Shown piece after piece: positions 23,935 through 36,559 of a stretch of 64,000 bases of DNA; positions within the stretch are counted from its first letter, which is position 1, and every line of letters begins with the position of its first letter. The notes under the pieces were generated by a model. The model did no database searches and was not told the origin of the DNA. It worked only from the letters and a program-made list of their open reading frames with translations. The position numbers were made by a program, and so were the translations under genes. Source of the DNA: Paragorgia papillata (Eukaryota > Cnidaria > Anthozoa > Scleralcyonacea > Coralliidae); contig JAWNZC010000100.1 in the NCBI GenBank assembly GCA_035771165.1, positions 1,164,001 to 1,228,000 of the forward strand, in the 5' to 3' direction.

Positions 23935-26070
23935 GACTAGAGTTCACAATGCGCCGTCAGGAGTCTCTTCCCGTCATCTGATTACGAAGGTATTGAGGCA
24001 GTTGACTGGGTCCCTAGCAACACATTCAATGTAGCTGATTGGTCTTCTTCCTCTGGACGGACAAGGCATTCTCAAACAAATTACATCAGAGATGATTTGA
24101 TCTTTGGTTCGGTGGCAGTGGCCTGAAAATCTGGCTCTTCGCTGAGCAATAATGATTGAAATTAATCTTGTGCTCACGCCATCATATATTCTGAACTCTA
24201 GTTAATAGGAGAGTACAGTATAGGTCTTGTTGTTACTTTTTTACATGGTCCATGTTTCACAGCCGTATTAAAGAATACACATGCCCTGAAGAATGACAAC
24301 TTAGAGCGCCTGAAATGTTTGACTGCTAAATTATATGCAGTTTGTTACAGGCATTCCAAGCTTGACTTTTACGAGAGTGAAGCACTTTCTTGCTGTCGGC
24401 AACAAGGAACTCAGGTAATTGAAATCCTTTACCTTGTGTTGCCTGCCATATTTAGATGAAATTGGTTGGTGGATACTATCTCTATTTACAGTCATGTATT
24501 CAGTTTTCTTGGCATTGAGAAAAAAGCGAACTTTAGCTGAAGCATCTTCCAGTGATAGTAAGAGAACTTGTGCATCTTGCAATAACGTTGTTATTAGTGG
24601 TATGTCATCCGCATAGTCAAGATCAGTAAGATAATTGTCTTTTTCCCTGCATGTCTTAATAGGAATGATGTCAATACCTTTAGAATTTGATATGTCTACT
24701 GACTGTTTAAGAATTTTGTCAACAGCAATTACAAAGAGATAAGGGACTAGTGTTTCTCCCTGGATATTCCCAGCAGTTGTGAGAAACTCTTTGGTTGGTC
24801 CGTTCATGGTTTGTATGCAAGTTGGTGAACTCTCATACATGATCGCAATTGCTTTCACAAATTCCTCAGGAATACCATAGTTCAGAAAAATATGTAGCAT
24901 CACGTTACGGTTTACAGTTCCGAAAGCTTTTGAAAAGTCGACAAACACGATGTATGCAGTCTTTTTAGAGATTTTCAACACTTCTATTATCCTTCCGAAA
25001 GCGAGAATTTGGGGGGGTGTAGATCTACTGTTGCGAAATCCGTTTGGATTTCTACGGAGAGTGGAGTCAATGTGAGGAGAAATCCTGTTCAGAAGCATAG
25101 TGTTGTCTACTTTTGAAGCGAGTGCCAACAGTGTTATACCTCTGTTTTTGGAACTTGGAAGGTAGAGAAAGGTCACCTTTCTTTTGGTATTATTCATGAT
25201 TTTGAGAGTGCTTATTTCCCCTTTTTGGTTTCATTGCAGAAATCTAGCAACTGTTCATGAAAGAGTGGACTCTTCCATATGATAGCCGGTATATGTTGTT
25301 GGACCAGGAGTTTTAGACTTCCGAAGCTTGTTCAGACCTTTTCGTAGTACATCCATGGAGAATGCATGGACTAGTCTTTATTGAAAGTCGTTCAGATATC
25401 GTTTTGTTGAAGGAAGGGTCATTAAAATTCATGTTATTTTGGTCAGGTTTGCTTAGTAGATTGAAGAAATGCTGAAACATGTTCTCTTGACGCTCTTCTG
25501 CTGTGTCACCTTTTACTCTGATGACAGGAGACGCGTTGGTGATGTCACGTATGACTTCCCAGGCAGCCGCATGTTTATATTCGTGTTGTAGGTTATCAAG
25601 CTCTTGGAGCTTACTCTTGATGTGGTTATCCAACACTTTAGTTTGTGCTTGATCTAGTGCTGCTTTGGTTGTGTATATGCTCCTCTTTGTTGCTCTAGTA
25701 GGTTGAGCTTTACCACAGGGTGCCCACCCGGAAAGCGAGCTGTAAAAAAGTAAATTGGCCGTTGTTGGCCAGACATCAGATACGAAATTATCCGATGAAA
25801 AATGTTCAAAACTATTGACAAAATACAAAGCAAAAAATATGACTTGAAGTTTCCCGAAAACTCGAAATATAGGCGTGCCGGTGGAGGGCCTGCTTTGCAG
25901 GCTAGTACTGCGAAGGTTCGCGCGCGAGGAGGACGGCCCGAAGAGAGGAAAAATTAAAATAAAGGGCTGTAGCATTCGCGAATCGGCGGAAGTATGTGCT
26001 CCAGAGGTTGTTGTGACATTTAGGGCTCGACAAATAGTCGGTTTATGTACTGTGTCAAATGTCAACAAGA
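23935..26070 (-). pseudogene. Non-LTR retrotransposon (RTE-like) pol, 5'-truncated
   Basis: Minus-strand order: an Arg/Lys-rich linker (GDTAEERQENMFQHFFNLL, 26068-25313), the reverse transcriptase core (25197-24331) with VFVDFSKAF, GIPEEFVKAIAIMYESS, GIQGE-like, VIAVDKIL and the catalytic YADDIPL, then beyond a stop YGCETWT, and the C-terminal VSTRLISIIIAQRRARFSGH near 24170. The order and motifs fit the RTE/RTE-X group. The endonuclease domain is missing, several stops and frameshifts interrupt, and no target duplication is visible. Non-functional. Confidence 0.8.
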
Positions 26071-26751
26071 GCGATTCTCTCGGATATTATAAACTGTGAT
26101 CGTGATGACCAGTTGTCATTTAATGTAACTTTAAACGATGCTGCAGTTAACTGGTGAATGATTCAAATTTTATTTATTTCTTTGTTTGAAATTTCCGAAT
26201 CGCAGATTTTGAAAACGTTAACGTTTTCTAATAACTCACGTTGAACATGCCAAAAACTGCCAATTAATATGTACTATTTTCATGTAGGATTTTGAAGATC
26301 TCTGCAGTGCGTAGTGGGGAATCAGTAAGTCTTTCAGTAGATGACGAAGATGATGTCTTCAGTTAACTGCCACCGCAAGCTGTGGAAGACGTCCCAAACG
26401 TTCAACATATCTGGATATATGTAAATGATCGGGAAAATTACCGTCGTGAGCAAAGATTTTAAAACTTTTAACTTGACGAAATGAAATAAAACTCCCTAGT
26501 ATAGTTTTCAATGCTAGAAATTCCTGAGAGAATACTTTATTTATACATGCTAAATGGTGATTAGAAAATAACTATACTCAGTGTTGCAGCCCTGTATTAT
26601 TTCCCTTCAGCTGGGGGTTGTGCGGGCCTGCAAATAGTCGTGCTAGTCAGGCTTTCTATGGGCGGAGGAGGCGTTCGATCGGCGCGATCCTCGCTCGCGC
26701 CTACCAGCCCACACATTACTCGGTATTTTTTGAATTGGCAATCTACACCTC

Positions 26752-26812
<61 letters not shown>
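26752..26812. repeat. (TA)n microsatellite
   Basis: An almost pure TA array of about 60 bp, immediately followed by a truncated Penelope/hammerhead cassette. Conceptual translation gives only Tyr-Ile repeats. Confidence 0.95.
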
Positions 26813-26814
<2 letters not shown>

Positions 26815-26945
26815 TGAGTTTTGGTTCACGAAATGTTAGAGAGTGCTCAATACCATAGATAGAGCAAAATACAAAGCATGAAGTATAGTTTACCTTAAAG
26901 TCTTCGCTACCAGAGGTTTCACCCCAAACGGGATCTATACTTCAT
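26813..26945 (-). repeat. Truncated Penelope-type cassette
   Basis: Starts with gtgagttttggttcacgaa, the sequence that opens the cassettes at 45178 and 49163. It keeps the GAAACC-UCU-GGUA-GCGA half of the hammerhead on the minus strand, but the CUGAUGA half is replaced by a jump back to tatacttcatgct. Not a complete ribozyme. Confidence 0.6.
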
Positions 26946-26978
26946 GCTTTATATATATATATATATAAACTATACTTC

Positions 26979-26982
<4 letters not shown>

Positions 26983-27057
<75 letters not shown>
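26983..27057. repeat. (TA)n microsatellite at the 3' end of a Penelope remnant
   Basis: About 75 bp of pure TA that abuts the 3' end of the minus-strand GIY-YIG remnant. A smaller tract lies at 26950-26968. Penelope-like elements often sit beside AT repeats. Confidence 0.95.
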
Positions 27058-27059
<2 letters not shown>

Positions 27060-27060
<1 letters not shown>

Positions 27061-27722
27061 CGTTAAGAGTTCTCCGGATTCAATGTACTTTTTCTTGAGC
27101 TTACGACTCGGTGCTTCGAGTCTTCATCAGAAGTGAGAGAAAGATGATAGGTCTGGTGTTTTATTGTGTTGACCATCCATGTGTCTTCGTGATTGTAATC
27201 TCTGTGAGCGTCTAATTGGTTGATTGTTCGTTGCCGTCGTGTAGCGAGTGGTTCTTTTGTCCGTTGGTTGATTTTGAATCGTACTGTCCTCATGGGAAAC
27301 TCCGGTGTTGGGTTTCTTCTTATCCTTGTTTTGAGTGCTTGAGTTGCGGATATTCGTTGATGGATTATGATCTGATTGTTTGAGTTGATGGAATGAAGCG
27401 TGTTTAAGTTGATGGTAGGCTGTGGGTATTTCTATGTGGTGATTGAATGTGGATCTGTCGATGCTGTGCCAGGCTTCTTTGAATTCGCGAGAAAATCTTG
27501 TAGTAGCTTTGCCTAGTATCTTTGTTTCTGATCAGTCAAAAGTGTGTCCATAGTCGTCTGCGTGGTTTGCTGGAAGAGATCTAGGGTCGTGTCGTCTAAT
27601 AGAGTTTTTGTGTTCTGTCAGTCGTGTTTCTACTTTCTTTTATGTCACTCCTACGTATTGTTGTGGACATTCGTGGCAAGGTCAACACAATAAAACACTA
27701 GATCTATCATCTTTCTCTCACT
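27060..27722 (-). pseudogene. Penelope-like element, GIY-YIG endonuclease end
   Basis: On the minus strand a frame with two in-frame stops reads PCHECPQQYVGVT, then ETRLTEHKNSIRRHD, ADDYGHTFD, TTRFSREFKEAWHS and HHIEIPTAYHQLKH. CPQQYVG, the R-x-x-EHK segment and the late H-x-F-D, E-A motifs are those of the C-terminal GIY-YIG domain of Penelope-like elements. The reverse transcriptase is absent. A 43-bp stretch around ctatcatctttctctcactt appears near 27131-27173 and inverted at 27690-27722, consistent with inverted pseudo-LTRs. Confidence 0.8.
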
Positions 27723-28392
27723 TAAAAACATATAATAAAATATAAATAAAATATAACTATATATTAATTTTTACATATAGATTTATATATTAATTTATAT
27801 TTATATATAAATATAGATATCAAATATAAAACTTGCGTTGCTACGTTACGACAGTTTGATGTCTATACAGGAAGTTGCGCTTAATGTATGAAAAATAGGT
27901 ACGCTCAGGCGTGCATGTATCTGCTGGGTTTATTGCATATAACTATTATAGTAAAAACAATAATGTACCAGTAATCGTGTAGTTATAACAATATTGTATG
28001 AACCAAAGTAAAATCATTGTTTAGAAGTAAGGAAAAGGAAGAAGTCCAAAAATGTCATCAAAATCATTAGGACAAACAAACATTGGTTAGTCTTTAAGAA
28101 ATATGATTGCATTGAGTAAAAGCTAGAATAGATGTCTGCACAGTTATGGCACAAATTTTGCATGACATATATCGCCTGTCACTGATATACGATTGTCTAA
28201 CTAATTTTCTCATTTACATCGATAGTATTAGCATATTTTTCTCGAGGGTTACCACAGGTTTTTCACATTTCACATTTTCACATTGTGCTATCTTGGAATA
28301 GGGTCATCCATTTCCGCTCACCAAAGCACAGCCTCACTGTCAGTGAGGATTCATACTGGAAAGTTTACTAAATTTGTAAAAGCCTTCTGTAA

Positions 28393-29991
28393 CAACCTCG
28401 TACCCAGGGTCTTATCTCCGCTCCCCCGCCCCCACCCACCGCTGCGAAAAGACCCTGGTCCAGGCTGGTCACGTGTCGTCTATCAAAATTTTCGACTGCG
28501 GGAGTGTCCCCTGCGTATCAATGCTTGACCTCGCTGGAATCGTCGAAGAAATGCATGTATACGTATCTTGTTTTGTTTTCTGGTATTAGATTTTGAAATG
28601 AATGGTTAAACCGGTGATACGATTTTAAAATTGAAACAAGTTGTTTTGACAGCTATTGTTTTTAGTTTATAATAAATCGCTGTGTGTTTATTTAAGTTTA
28701 CAATGAAGGAAGTTTTTGATGTTCCCATTCGTTTTATAATCGTCAACCTGGGTGCTTAAATTATACAATATATAGTCGATTAATCGATATGTTATTATCA
28801 TTTTTCTATTTATACAAACTCCAGTTACTCCGCAAATTTGATCTTTCGTCGCTTGATCATGAAATATGAATACGCCACTATGAAAACTGTTGCCGCTCCT
28901 CCATTCGGTATATTAAAATATCGAACAATAGCTAGTATTAATCAACGACAAATAAACAGTACTAAAATAGTAAAATATTTGAAACCATTCTATAATGCTA
29001 TAGCAAGACACTAGACACATTTAATAAGGCAAAGGTGAAATGTTGAACCTTTGTTGTCATCTGTCTGCATTTCTGAATGCGCTGTGTTGTTTACTTAAAG
29101 AAATAGTTACTTTCAGTAGACTTCAAGAAAGCGGGCGAGTCTTATCGATTTTTCTGCTTCTTTGCTGTCACAAACTTCTTGTCCGATAAAGAAAACCCCC
29201 GTTCAAGTTAACTTGTTACGTATCTTTTAGTTTTGATCGTTTTAAACGCAACAACCTAATACCCGCCGCTTTTCGGACTATTAATAATAACACGTCGTAT
29301 TAAATTATAGTCCCTCGACAATTGTTTAAAAAATAATAGGTACGGATATCGACTAACCTTTTTAAAATGAACTTGAAAATTGACATTTTATATCAAATAT
29401 ATTTATCACTTATCATGTTCGTGGATGACTGATCATAATTTTGTCCGCATGAGAACTGGTCACAACAACGCAGCACAGTAAACGTCACAGTGGTAATGAA
29501 ATGGAAGACTGTTTCAAACTCTCAATATAAACAATAAAATACGTATGTGTTTCACCTGTACGTTGTTGAATACCACACGTGAAAGCTGCCGTTATACTTA
29601 AGTGAAGTACGTCCAGTTAAAAGCCTCGCGATTCGAATGCTTAAAACTAATATTCTCCCATCAATAACACATGTCGCTAGCGCTACAAAGCCAGCAATAA
29701 TATTGATCTTTGAGACTTTGGCATTCTTATTGAATTATATCTCGTTTCGGATTGTTTCTCCAAGCCGTTGTGCACCTTTCGTGAGTCGTGATATTTCATC
29801 TGGCCAGATGTTTTGCGTTTTGTATAAACACTACTCCGGTCGGTAAGTCGAGAAAGTTTTTTGTACCACCCTACCCACACTAAATTTATTTTGTACTGCC
29901 CATATTTTGGGCAGCACGTGACCAGCCTGGACCAGGGTCTTTTCGCAGCGGTGGGCGGGGGATCGGAGATAAGACCCTGGGTACGAGGTTG
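28393..29991. mobile_element. MULE-like non-autonomous element, 1.6 kb, 9-bp TSD
   Basis: Inverted termini CAACCTCGTACCCAGGGTCT pair over about 90 bp (including CGCTGCGAAAAGACCCTGG and CCAGGCTGGTCACGTG). The flanks cttctgtaa (28384-28392) and cttctgtac (29992-30000) match 8 of 9. A 9-bp duplication with long TIRs is the Mutator/MULE pattern. No transposase is visible, so it is non-autonomous. Confidence 0.85.
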
Positions 29992-31691
29992 CTTCTGTAC
30001 TTGAAAATCCTTCGCTCCTTTGTTTACAGCCACATGGCTGTCTGCTGTCATAGCCTTGATCCATCAAATACTTGGTGTATGGTTGTTAGTTTAGCTTCGG
30101 CCATAGCTTCAGTTGTTTGTCGTCACTTGTCGTTTTATTCTATGTTATGATTGGCTCCGAAGGCATTCTTTTGTTAACTTATTTTAACAGCGCGACAGCG
30201 TAACATCTACTCGGACATGCGCAGTAGATACAAAAAATGTTTAATTTCGATAGAGAAATGATGAAATTTATCGCAAATCAAACTTGTTGTGGAACGAATG
30301 ACTATCGGCGAGGCTTCGTTAACAAAACGGAGCCTTCGCTTTGGTATTTTAGACAGAAACGACTTTTGAGATGATCACAGAACAACCAATCAGACGTTTA
30401 TCTCAAGCGTTATGTTTCAAGTGAGGTGGCTGTATTCGCAGGTTATAAAGAAACACACGTCTCCCAAAAAATAAAGTAAAAAAAAAAAAGTAAAAAAAAC
30501 ACTTTAAAATATCGGGAGTTGGCCAAAAAAAAAATGGGAAAACGGGACACGAATCTGTTCTTTCTTTACGGACTTCAACGAACAGAATCGTAACCGCTAA
30601 TCATTTGACAAAATTTACAAATTATCGTTTCAAAATACCAGTCCAAAACTTCAAAAATTCAGAAAGACGACTTTTTGGCAACGGGAGAAAACAACTGAGG
30701 CTGATTCGATCTTCTGTTGACACAGTTCAAAAGTATCATCGCACAGCAATGGAGAAACCGACATGAATAAACATCTATTTGCAATGATTTGAGATACATC
30801 GTTTTTTCGTTTGCATGGTGATGAGTAAATTAATAAATATAATTAAACATGTATCTGTTGAATGCGCTGGCTTCTAACAATTAAATAAATTTTGAAATTT
30901 CAAGCATTATCCTTACGCGAATATTAGTCAGACCGTTTCTATAGCAACCTACCCAAATAAATTTCTAGTTTTGCCTACGGGGTACGGGGTGTCTTCGTAG
31001 CTAGGGAGGCGGGGGGAGAGGCAGCAGAAATATGACCCATGCTACAAGGCTGCCTCTGGCATCGGTTAGATCCAGCTTATATTCAGTCATTGTTTTTGTA
31101 GTAGTAAACTTGTGATTTCGGCGATGTTGAATTTCATTCGTTTTTGTCTGAAAACGCTTACTTTTGGACAAGGTTATAGCTTTCGACCCCACAACTTCGA
31201 CGTGCTTGATAAGCAAAATGCAAGCTTTTTCAAAACTGAGTAGAGACATTTGAAGTCGCTGTTGTTGTTTTTTTCTTGTAAGATAAGCGGTGAAAACATT
31301 TTGCAGTAATATCATTATATAAAATTAAAACCTAATTGGAAGAAGAAGGGTTGTTCCAATTGTAATAAAATCGAATTAATTGCCTCCAATGCCAAAAATA
31401 ATGTCACAATAACACAAATGTTAAAAAAATCCATAGCTTTAGCTCGATACGTTTTTAAAACTGTACTGATCATCAGTGGCTTCATAATTATAGAAACAAA
31501 CGCAAAAAGATGTTGCGTAAAAGTGGTCGCTTAATAACTGAAGGGTTGTACAGGTCAATTAAGGTGGTGGTTCGTGAAGTTTTGACTGCATCTTTTTAAA
31601 TTATTTGAAATTTACATCAATATTTTGGGAAATAATAAATTCTCATATATTCCCTATTGGAGATGTTTAAAAAATAACTTTATCAACATAC
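29992..31691. other. No gene recognised
   Basis: AT-rich non-coding sequence. The part near 30200-30400 (ttcgctttggtatttt and preceding bases) resembles the interior of the MITE at 44613-45160, so it is probably a fragment of that family. The 3' end of the MAM/LDLa gene may run through here, but I cannot identify a terminal exon. Confidence 0.5.
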
Positions 31692-31788
31692 TATAATTCA
31701 CTTCAGAGCAGTCTTTGTCGATCATCGAAATGTCATCTATGGCAATATCCCCCAATGGTCCGCTGCCACGAGCAGCTATAATGATAAT
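31692..31788 (-). CDS. MAM/LDLa gene, exon: MAM domain part 3
   Basis: Encodes IIIIAARGSGPLGDIAIDDI, the end of a MAM domain: the G-D-I-A-I-D-D-I motif is the family hallmark, followed by a conserved Cys (KDCSE). The acceptor is tttcaattttag and the donor GTATGT. The start is phase 0, matching the end of the previous exon (33702), and the end is phase 1. MAM domains are extracellular beta-sandwich modules of about 160-170 residues. The three exons here add up to about 168. The gene continues downstream, but no further exon was found. Confidence 0.85.
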
Positions 31789-32846
31789 CTAAAATTGAAG
31801 CAAATTATATTAGGTTTTGTTTAAAAAGATGAAGCGGTTGTTGGGGATGATTATACTCAATTTATTTCGTGTTTAAATTACATCAAACGTACATTTATAA
31901 GAGTACATATGCACGGAGCTTTAAGTTTTATTTGTTAAATAGAAGCAAACAAGTCACATTTAAAACCAAACCAATAACAAAAACTAGTGTTTTGCCAATG
32001 CAAGTTTCCGTTGGCGTTTTAAATTAGAATTTGTCTGACTAGTTGGTTTAAACCAAAACAATTAGGCAACTCGTCGCTTTTTCCTATAGTAGACTGCTCA
32101 TAGACGTCATATTGTATGAAATTGTGAAATAGATACTGATATTTAAACGCAACATTGATACGCTAACTTAAAACAATGTGTGCGGATTTTTACTGTATTG
32201 TTCACAGTGTACCATATAGTGTAAACAATGTTTAGTTTGACGTGATGTTTTTGTATGTTGCTAATTTGTGTTGATAAAATTGTGTCACAAGGTTTTAATT
32301 ATTAATTAAAATTACGTCTTTGCGCTTCAACCACATAAATAATTTATTTCGCTCATCAAAATCCCTGTGTTGCTCAGGACGTTTTCAGAGCAGGTTAGCT
32401 GTATAGATTTTAGTTGTTGTCTACGGTATTTACAATAATCGTTACATCTATCGCGTATATCTTATACAGTGGTGTTCCACTTACGTGGTGTTCCACAAAC
32501 CTTATCCTAAATACTATTATCGCCATGCAAACTTTCAAAGAATGCGGTATAAATAATATAAACAAAGTAGATATAAATAACATAAACATTTAGTGCCTGT
32601 AGAGATGTACAAAGCTGTTGTCCGTTTTCGGTGTGATGATCTCCGGTTGGCAGGTTATTTTTTGATACTCTGACTTGGAGGGAAAGGTATTTGCTTTCTA
32701 CGTAGATTAAGAAACCTTTTGGTCAGAGAATTACGTGCTCTGTGTTCCGAGTGTGCCTGGACAAAGAAGACTTCGCTATAAAATACACGATAAATGTTAC
32801 GATTATGGCGTATAAGCAATCACTAAATTTTATGAAACCTTTTAGG

Positions 32847-33254
32847 CTCGATTTCCAGCCGTATCTTGGGCCCCGGTAATCACCTCCCCCGAAATCACGG
32901 CTGGCCTCGTGAGCTTGTCCATTGTCGATTTCCACCAATCATGCACATAAGTGCCTGCGCATTTTCAGCAGGCATATATTATTAGGATTATTGCATGAAT
33001 TAGCCGGTCAGTTCAATATGTCGATCAATAGAGTGCTGATGAGTGTGGCTGATTGTCTAAAGATTTACAATGGGTAGCTTTAGAGAAATTTGTTAATGGC
33101 CAATATGTTCTCGTCATTTAACATACAGGATCGCGAAAGTCAGCATTTTTCAGTCAGCATCTATGGTTGTTGATATCATTCTGTGGCTCACGCGTCCAGC
33201 CGTCTCGTCCGGGGAAGGTAGGTACCGAGGCCCGAGATACGGCTGGAAATCGAG
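32847..33254. mobile_element. ~410-bp MITE in the MAM intron
   Basis: CTCGATTTCCAGCCGTATC at the left and its reverse complement at the right form TIRs of about 70 bp. Both sides carry aaacctttt/aaacctttc within a few bases of the ends, a probable target duplication. No coding sequence. Confidence 0.75.
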
Positions 33255-33287
33255 AAACCTTTCTGCTCAAAAATATTCCTACCAATA

Positions 33288-33466
33288 GACCTTATTCAAA
33301 AATGGCCGCCGAATTAAAATTATTTTCTATACATATAAATTAGCCCTTATGAACTCGTTTTCATGTGTGAAATTGAAAATAATTTTTACTTTAAAACGAG
33401 GTCATAAGGGCTAATTTATATGCACATAAAATAATTATAATTCGGTGGCTATTTTTGAATAAGGTC
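33288..33466. mobile_element. 179-bp MITE, TA duplication
   Basis: GACCTTATTCAAAAATGGC at the left and its complement at the right; the pairing continues through most of the element (ttagcccttatga and inverse). It is bounded by TA on both sides (33286-33287, 33467-33468), as for Tc1/mariner-type elements. Confidence 0.85.
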
Positions 33467-33701
33467 TATTAAATAGGACAAAAGCTCAATAAAATAAATT
33501 ATTTTCATGGTTGAACCGCGAAGAAATTGTTTTGGTTATGTAATATCTCAGGTGCAAACTCGCTATTGTGCTATTTTGTTTTAGAACAATAGACAGGCCT
33601 TCTTCTACAATACTCGGCCATTGTTCTAGGGAGAAACACACAATAGTAAGTCCAAGCCTGAAATATCACCATGCAAACATTTAAATTAGCTAAGTTCTAA
33701 C

Positions 33702-33964
33702 ATGATAATCATTCTTTGATGCTACGTTGAACCAGGCTTTATTCCAAATACGGTTATCAAGACCATTTCTTGTCCAAATAAGTTCTTTTTCTGTACTTTG
33801 ATTCCATAAAGCTTTGTAAATGCTTAAATTACCAATATGTTTTCCAAACATATGATAGTAGAAAGTAAAACAAACATTCTTCCCGCCTTGAAAAGGTCCT
33901 CCTTCTAGTTGTGCTATGTCTCCAGCTACCCTTGGAGGACTTGCTTCAATGAACATGTACCTTC
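33702..33964 (-). CDS. MAM/LDLa gene, exon: MAM domain part 2
   Basis: Encodes RYMFIEASPPRVAGDIAQL, then CFTFYYHMFGKHIGNL and WNKAWFNVASKNDYH. This is the middle of a MAM domain: the Y-x-x-x-E-A-S opening, the F-x-Y-H-M-x-G-x-x-x-G-x-L block and the W-x-x-A-x-V/F-x-V strand are all present. The acceptor is ttattatacctgttccag (phase 1) and the donor GTTAGA (phase 0). The open frame extends beyond both splice sites without a start Met, as expected for an internal exon. Confidence 0.9.
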
Positions 33965-34010
33965 CTGGAACAGGTATAATAATTGGAAATAAATAGTAAT
34001 ATTTTATCAT

Positions 34011-35139
34011 AAATTGGTGCGATTTAAAAGTTGTAACCGTTAGATAAATATAAATGTGATAAACATGGTAAAGTGTTTCAAGGTAAACAAAATCATGTCC
34101 TTAAGTTTGCGGATACACTTATTATTGATTTGTTGAGCTTTCGGCATGTTGACCCAGGACAAGGTCAATCTGCCGTTTGTTAACGTCATATCAAATGTAT
34201 TGAAAATTCAAAATAAATGAATATTTAATCAATATATGTAAATGCCATACAGATTCGTCCTGAATATTTGCATAAACTTTTTCCTCAATTCACTTAGCTA
34301 AAATCACTCCAACTTGAAAAATAGTTTGAAAACATGGCTATTTAGATAAATGAAATACAGATCACTGCTCATGCTTTATCTATTACATAAAGTATTAAAG
34401 TCACATGGTGAAATACATATTGTAAGTTTACGTTATCTAACATGTTCGTTATTGAGGTAAGTGCCTAATGCTTCTAATCTTGCGAAGTGAAAAAAAATAT
34501 ACAAGCTTCATCCTTAAAAAATCGCTCCTTAATATCTCATTGCACTTCTTTCGTGTTCAAATGACGTCAAACGCAATTTATGAGAATGCAATGCACAGGA
34601 GCGATTTGAACTATTTGTTTCATAAAATAAGAAGAAAAAGGCAAGCTAAAAGTTGGACAGTTTTTAAAGCTGGCTGGCTTTTCCTGCCATGCAAGTGACA
34701 GGCTATTTTACGTCATTCATGACTTTCGTATTCTTATAAATGCACGGGTCCTGGCCAATCAGGGCGTGCGTAAAGGACATTTTAATTAACGAAGTGGTCT
34801 TTCACCAATTTACAGTAGAGTGTAGCTCAGCCATCAGAATGCACAATTTGTGGTAGTCTAATAGTTGGTCTATACTATTATATACATGAACGCTTTTAAC
34901 GCGCACTAGGCTTGGAAAGTTAGGAAACTACGTCCTTTGAAGAAAACATGTTTCAGTTCCTCTAAAAGTATCTATATAATAAGATTTTAAAATCGGTGTT
35001 TGCACGATTGTCCAAATAAGGTGTTGCTATATCTTAAGAGAAAACATACCTCGTTTTGGTATTTGTGGAGACGAGCTGGAATGAATACGTAGCTATCTTC
35101 GCAATCGTTACCAAGCTGTTTCATACAATGGCGCATTAT
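34011..35139. other. No gene recognised (intron)
   Basis: AT-rich intronic sequence of the minus-strand MAM/LDLa gene. I see no domain, repeat structure or RNA here that I can support; open frames are short and without pattern. Confidence 0.4.
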
Positions 35140-36098
35140 CCAATTTTCAGCCTGTTTTATCCGGGGTTCCCCAAGGCTCAATACTTGGACCTCTTCTATT
35201 TATACTTTATACAAACGATCTTCCGTATTGTTTTAAGGCGGCAAATGTGCTGACTTATGCGGATGACACTGTCATCTTCTTTGCCGCCCCACAGTTACCT
35301 GCTATTGAGGAAACTTTCAATATGGAGCTCACTAATTTATCACAATGGGCGTTGGACAACTAATTATATATCCATCCAAAGAAGACCGAATATATAATAT
35401 TTGGAACCCCCCAAAGGCTTTCCGTGCAAGATGCATAAATCAAAATCAGTCTTGATGGGCGAGATATTAAACGTGTGGAATATTATAAATACCTTGGTGT
35501 CTATATGGATCATCATCTCACTTTCCGTGAACATACAACACGTTTACTCAAGAAGATAAATGGGCAGCTTGGTATGCTAAGAAGAATAAGGCCTTATCTA
35601 ACATTATTTGCCGCCGAAAAGGTTTACAAGTCTATGATTCTTCCTCGCTTGGATTACTGTGACATTATTTGGGGGAATCTGGTCACTTCGCAGGAGGAAA
35701 GGATAGAGAGAGTACAGTCCCGTGCCGCAAAATTGGTATTAATGCGTGATAGCAGTGAGGGTCTTATTGCTCAGTTGGGGTGGTTACCTCTGGCGACTCG
35801 ACGGAGAATGCATACAAATATTTTTACTTTTAAATGCATTAATTGCAATGTACCTTTATTTTTTAAGAATTATTTTCAAGTTTTAAGCCATTCGTACTGT
35901 ACTCGAGGTAATGGGTGTAACCTAAATTTGCCTAGAGTAAGAACCGAAATAGCCAAAAAACTCTTTTCTTTAATGGTGCACGAGAATTTAACTTATTACC
36001 TAGGGAACTAAGGACAGAACAATCACTTCACAGGTTTAGATGTAAGCTTAGAAACCATTTTTTTAGAATCTTAATTATTTAATCCAAATTTAATTGTG

Positions 36099-36141
<43 letters not shown>

Positions 36142-36280
36142 TTGGATATTTTTCCATGTTAATATATTGTAAAATGTATAAGTTCATTTTCTAGGACGCC
36201 CATTGATACCAGCTTTGCTGGCGGGTTTTATCCTAGTAAAATATTAGTAATAATAATAACTAGTAATAATACATAGTTAT
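35140..36280 (+). pseudogene. 5'-truncated LINE (CR1/Jockey-like reverse transcriptase end)
   Basis: The first frame (from about 35150) has GVPQGSILGPLLF and the catalytic YADDTVIFF. After stops near 35360 and 35438 the frame at 35475-36011 gives YYKYLGVYMDHHLTF, LRRIRPYL, SMILPRLDYCDIIWGN and RIERVQSRAAKLV, the thumb and C-terminal domain of CR1/Jockey-type elements. After the stop comes a (TA)n tract and a tail ending in taataataataac, a typical LINE 3' tail. It lies antisense in a MAM/LDLa intron. Confidence 0.85.
36101..36137. repeat. (TA)n microsatellite in the LINE 3' UTR
   Basis: A pure TA tract of about 37 bp between the LINE stop codon and its tail. Confidence 0.9.
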
Positions 36281-36559
36281 AGGCTTCATGCTCATTAAAA
36301 ATATACATGAGAAAACATACATGGTTAGGCTTCATGTCTCATTGTTTACCTATTGTGGGTTATATAGGCGGAGTTACTTTTAGGTAACAGTCGTTTGTTG
36401 GTTTTCCTTTTTTTATTATACAAAAAGAGAACCTTTTCCTACTTTTCAATGATTTATTTATTTACTTGCGAAAGTGTGAGCTGACTAAAATATCTGTGGA
36501 AACACACGTTTTTGGGGGGCTCGCATTCCATCTGATATTTCATTGTTCAGATTAAGTTG

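Noticed and set aside
29683..30051. 122-codon minus-strand frame
   Set aside because: Overlaps the right terminal inverted repeat of the MULE-like element; the frame is not conserved in the related element at 22506.
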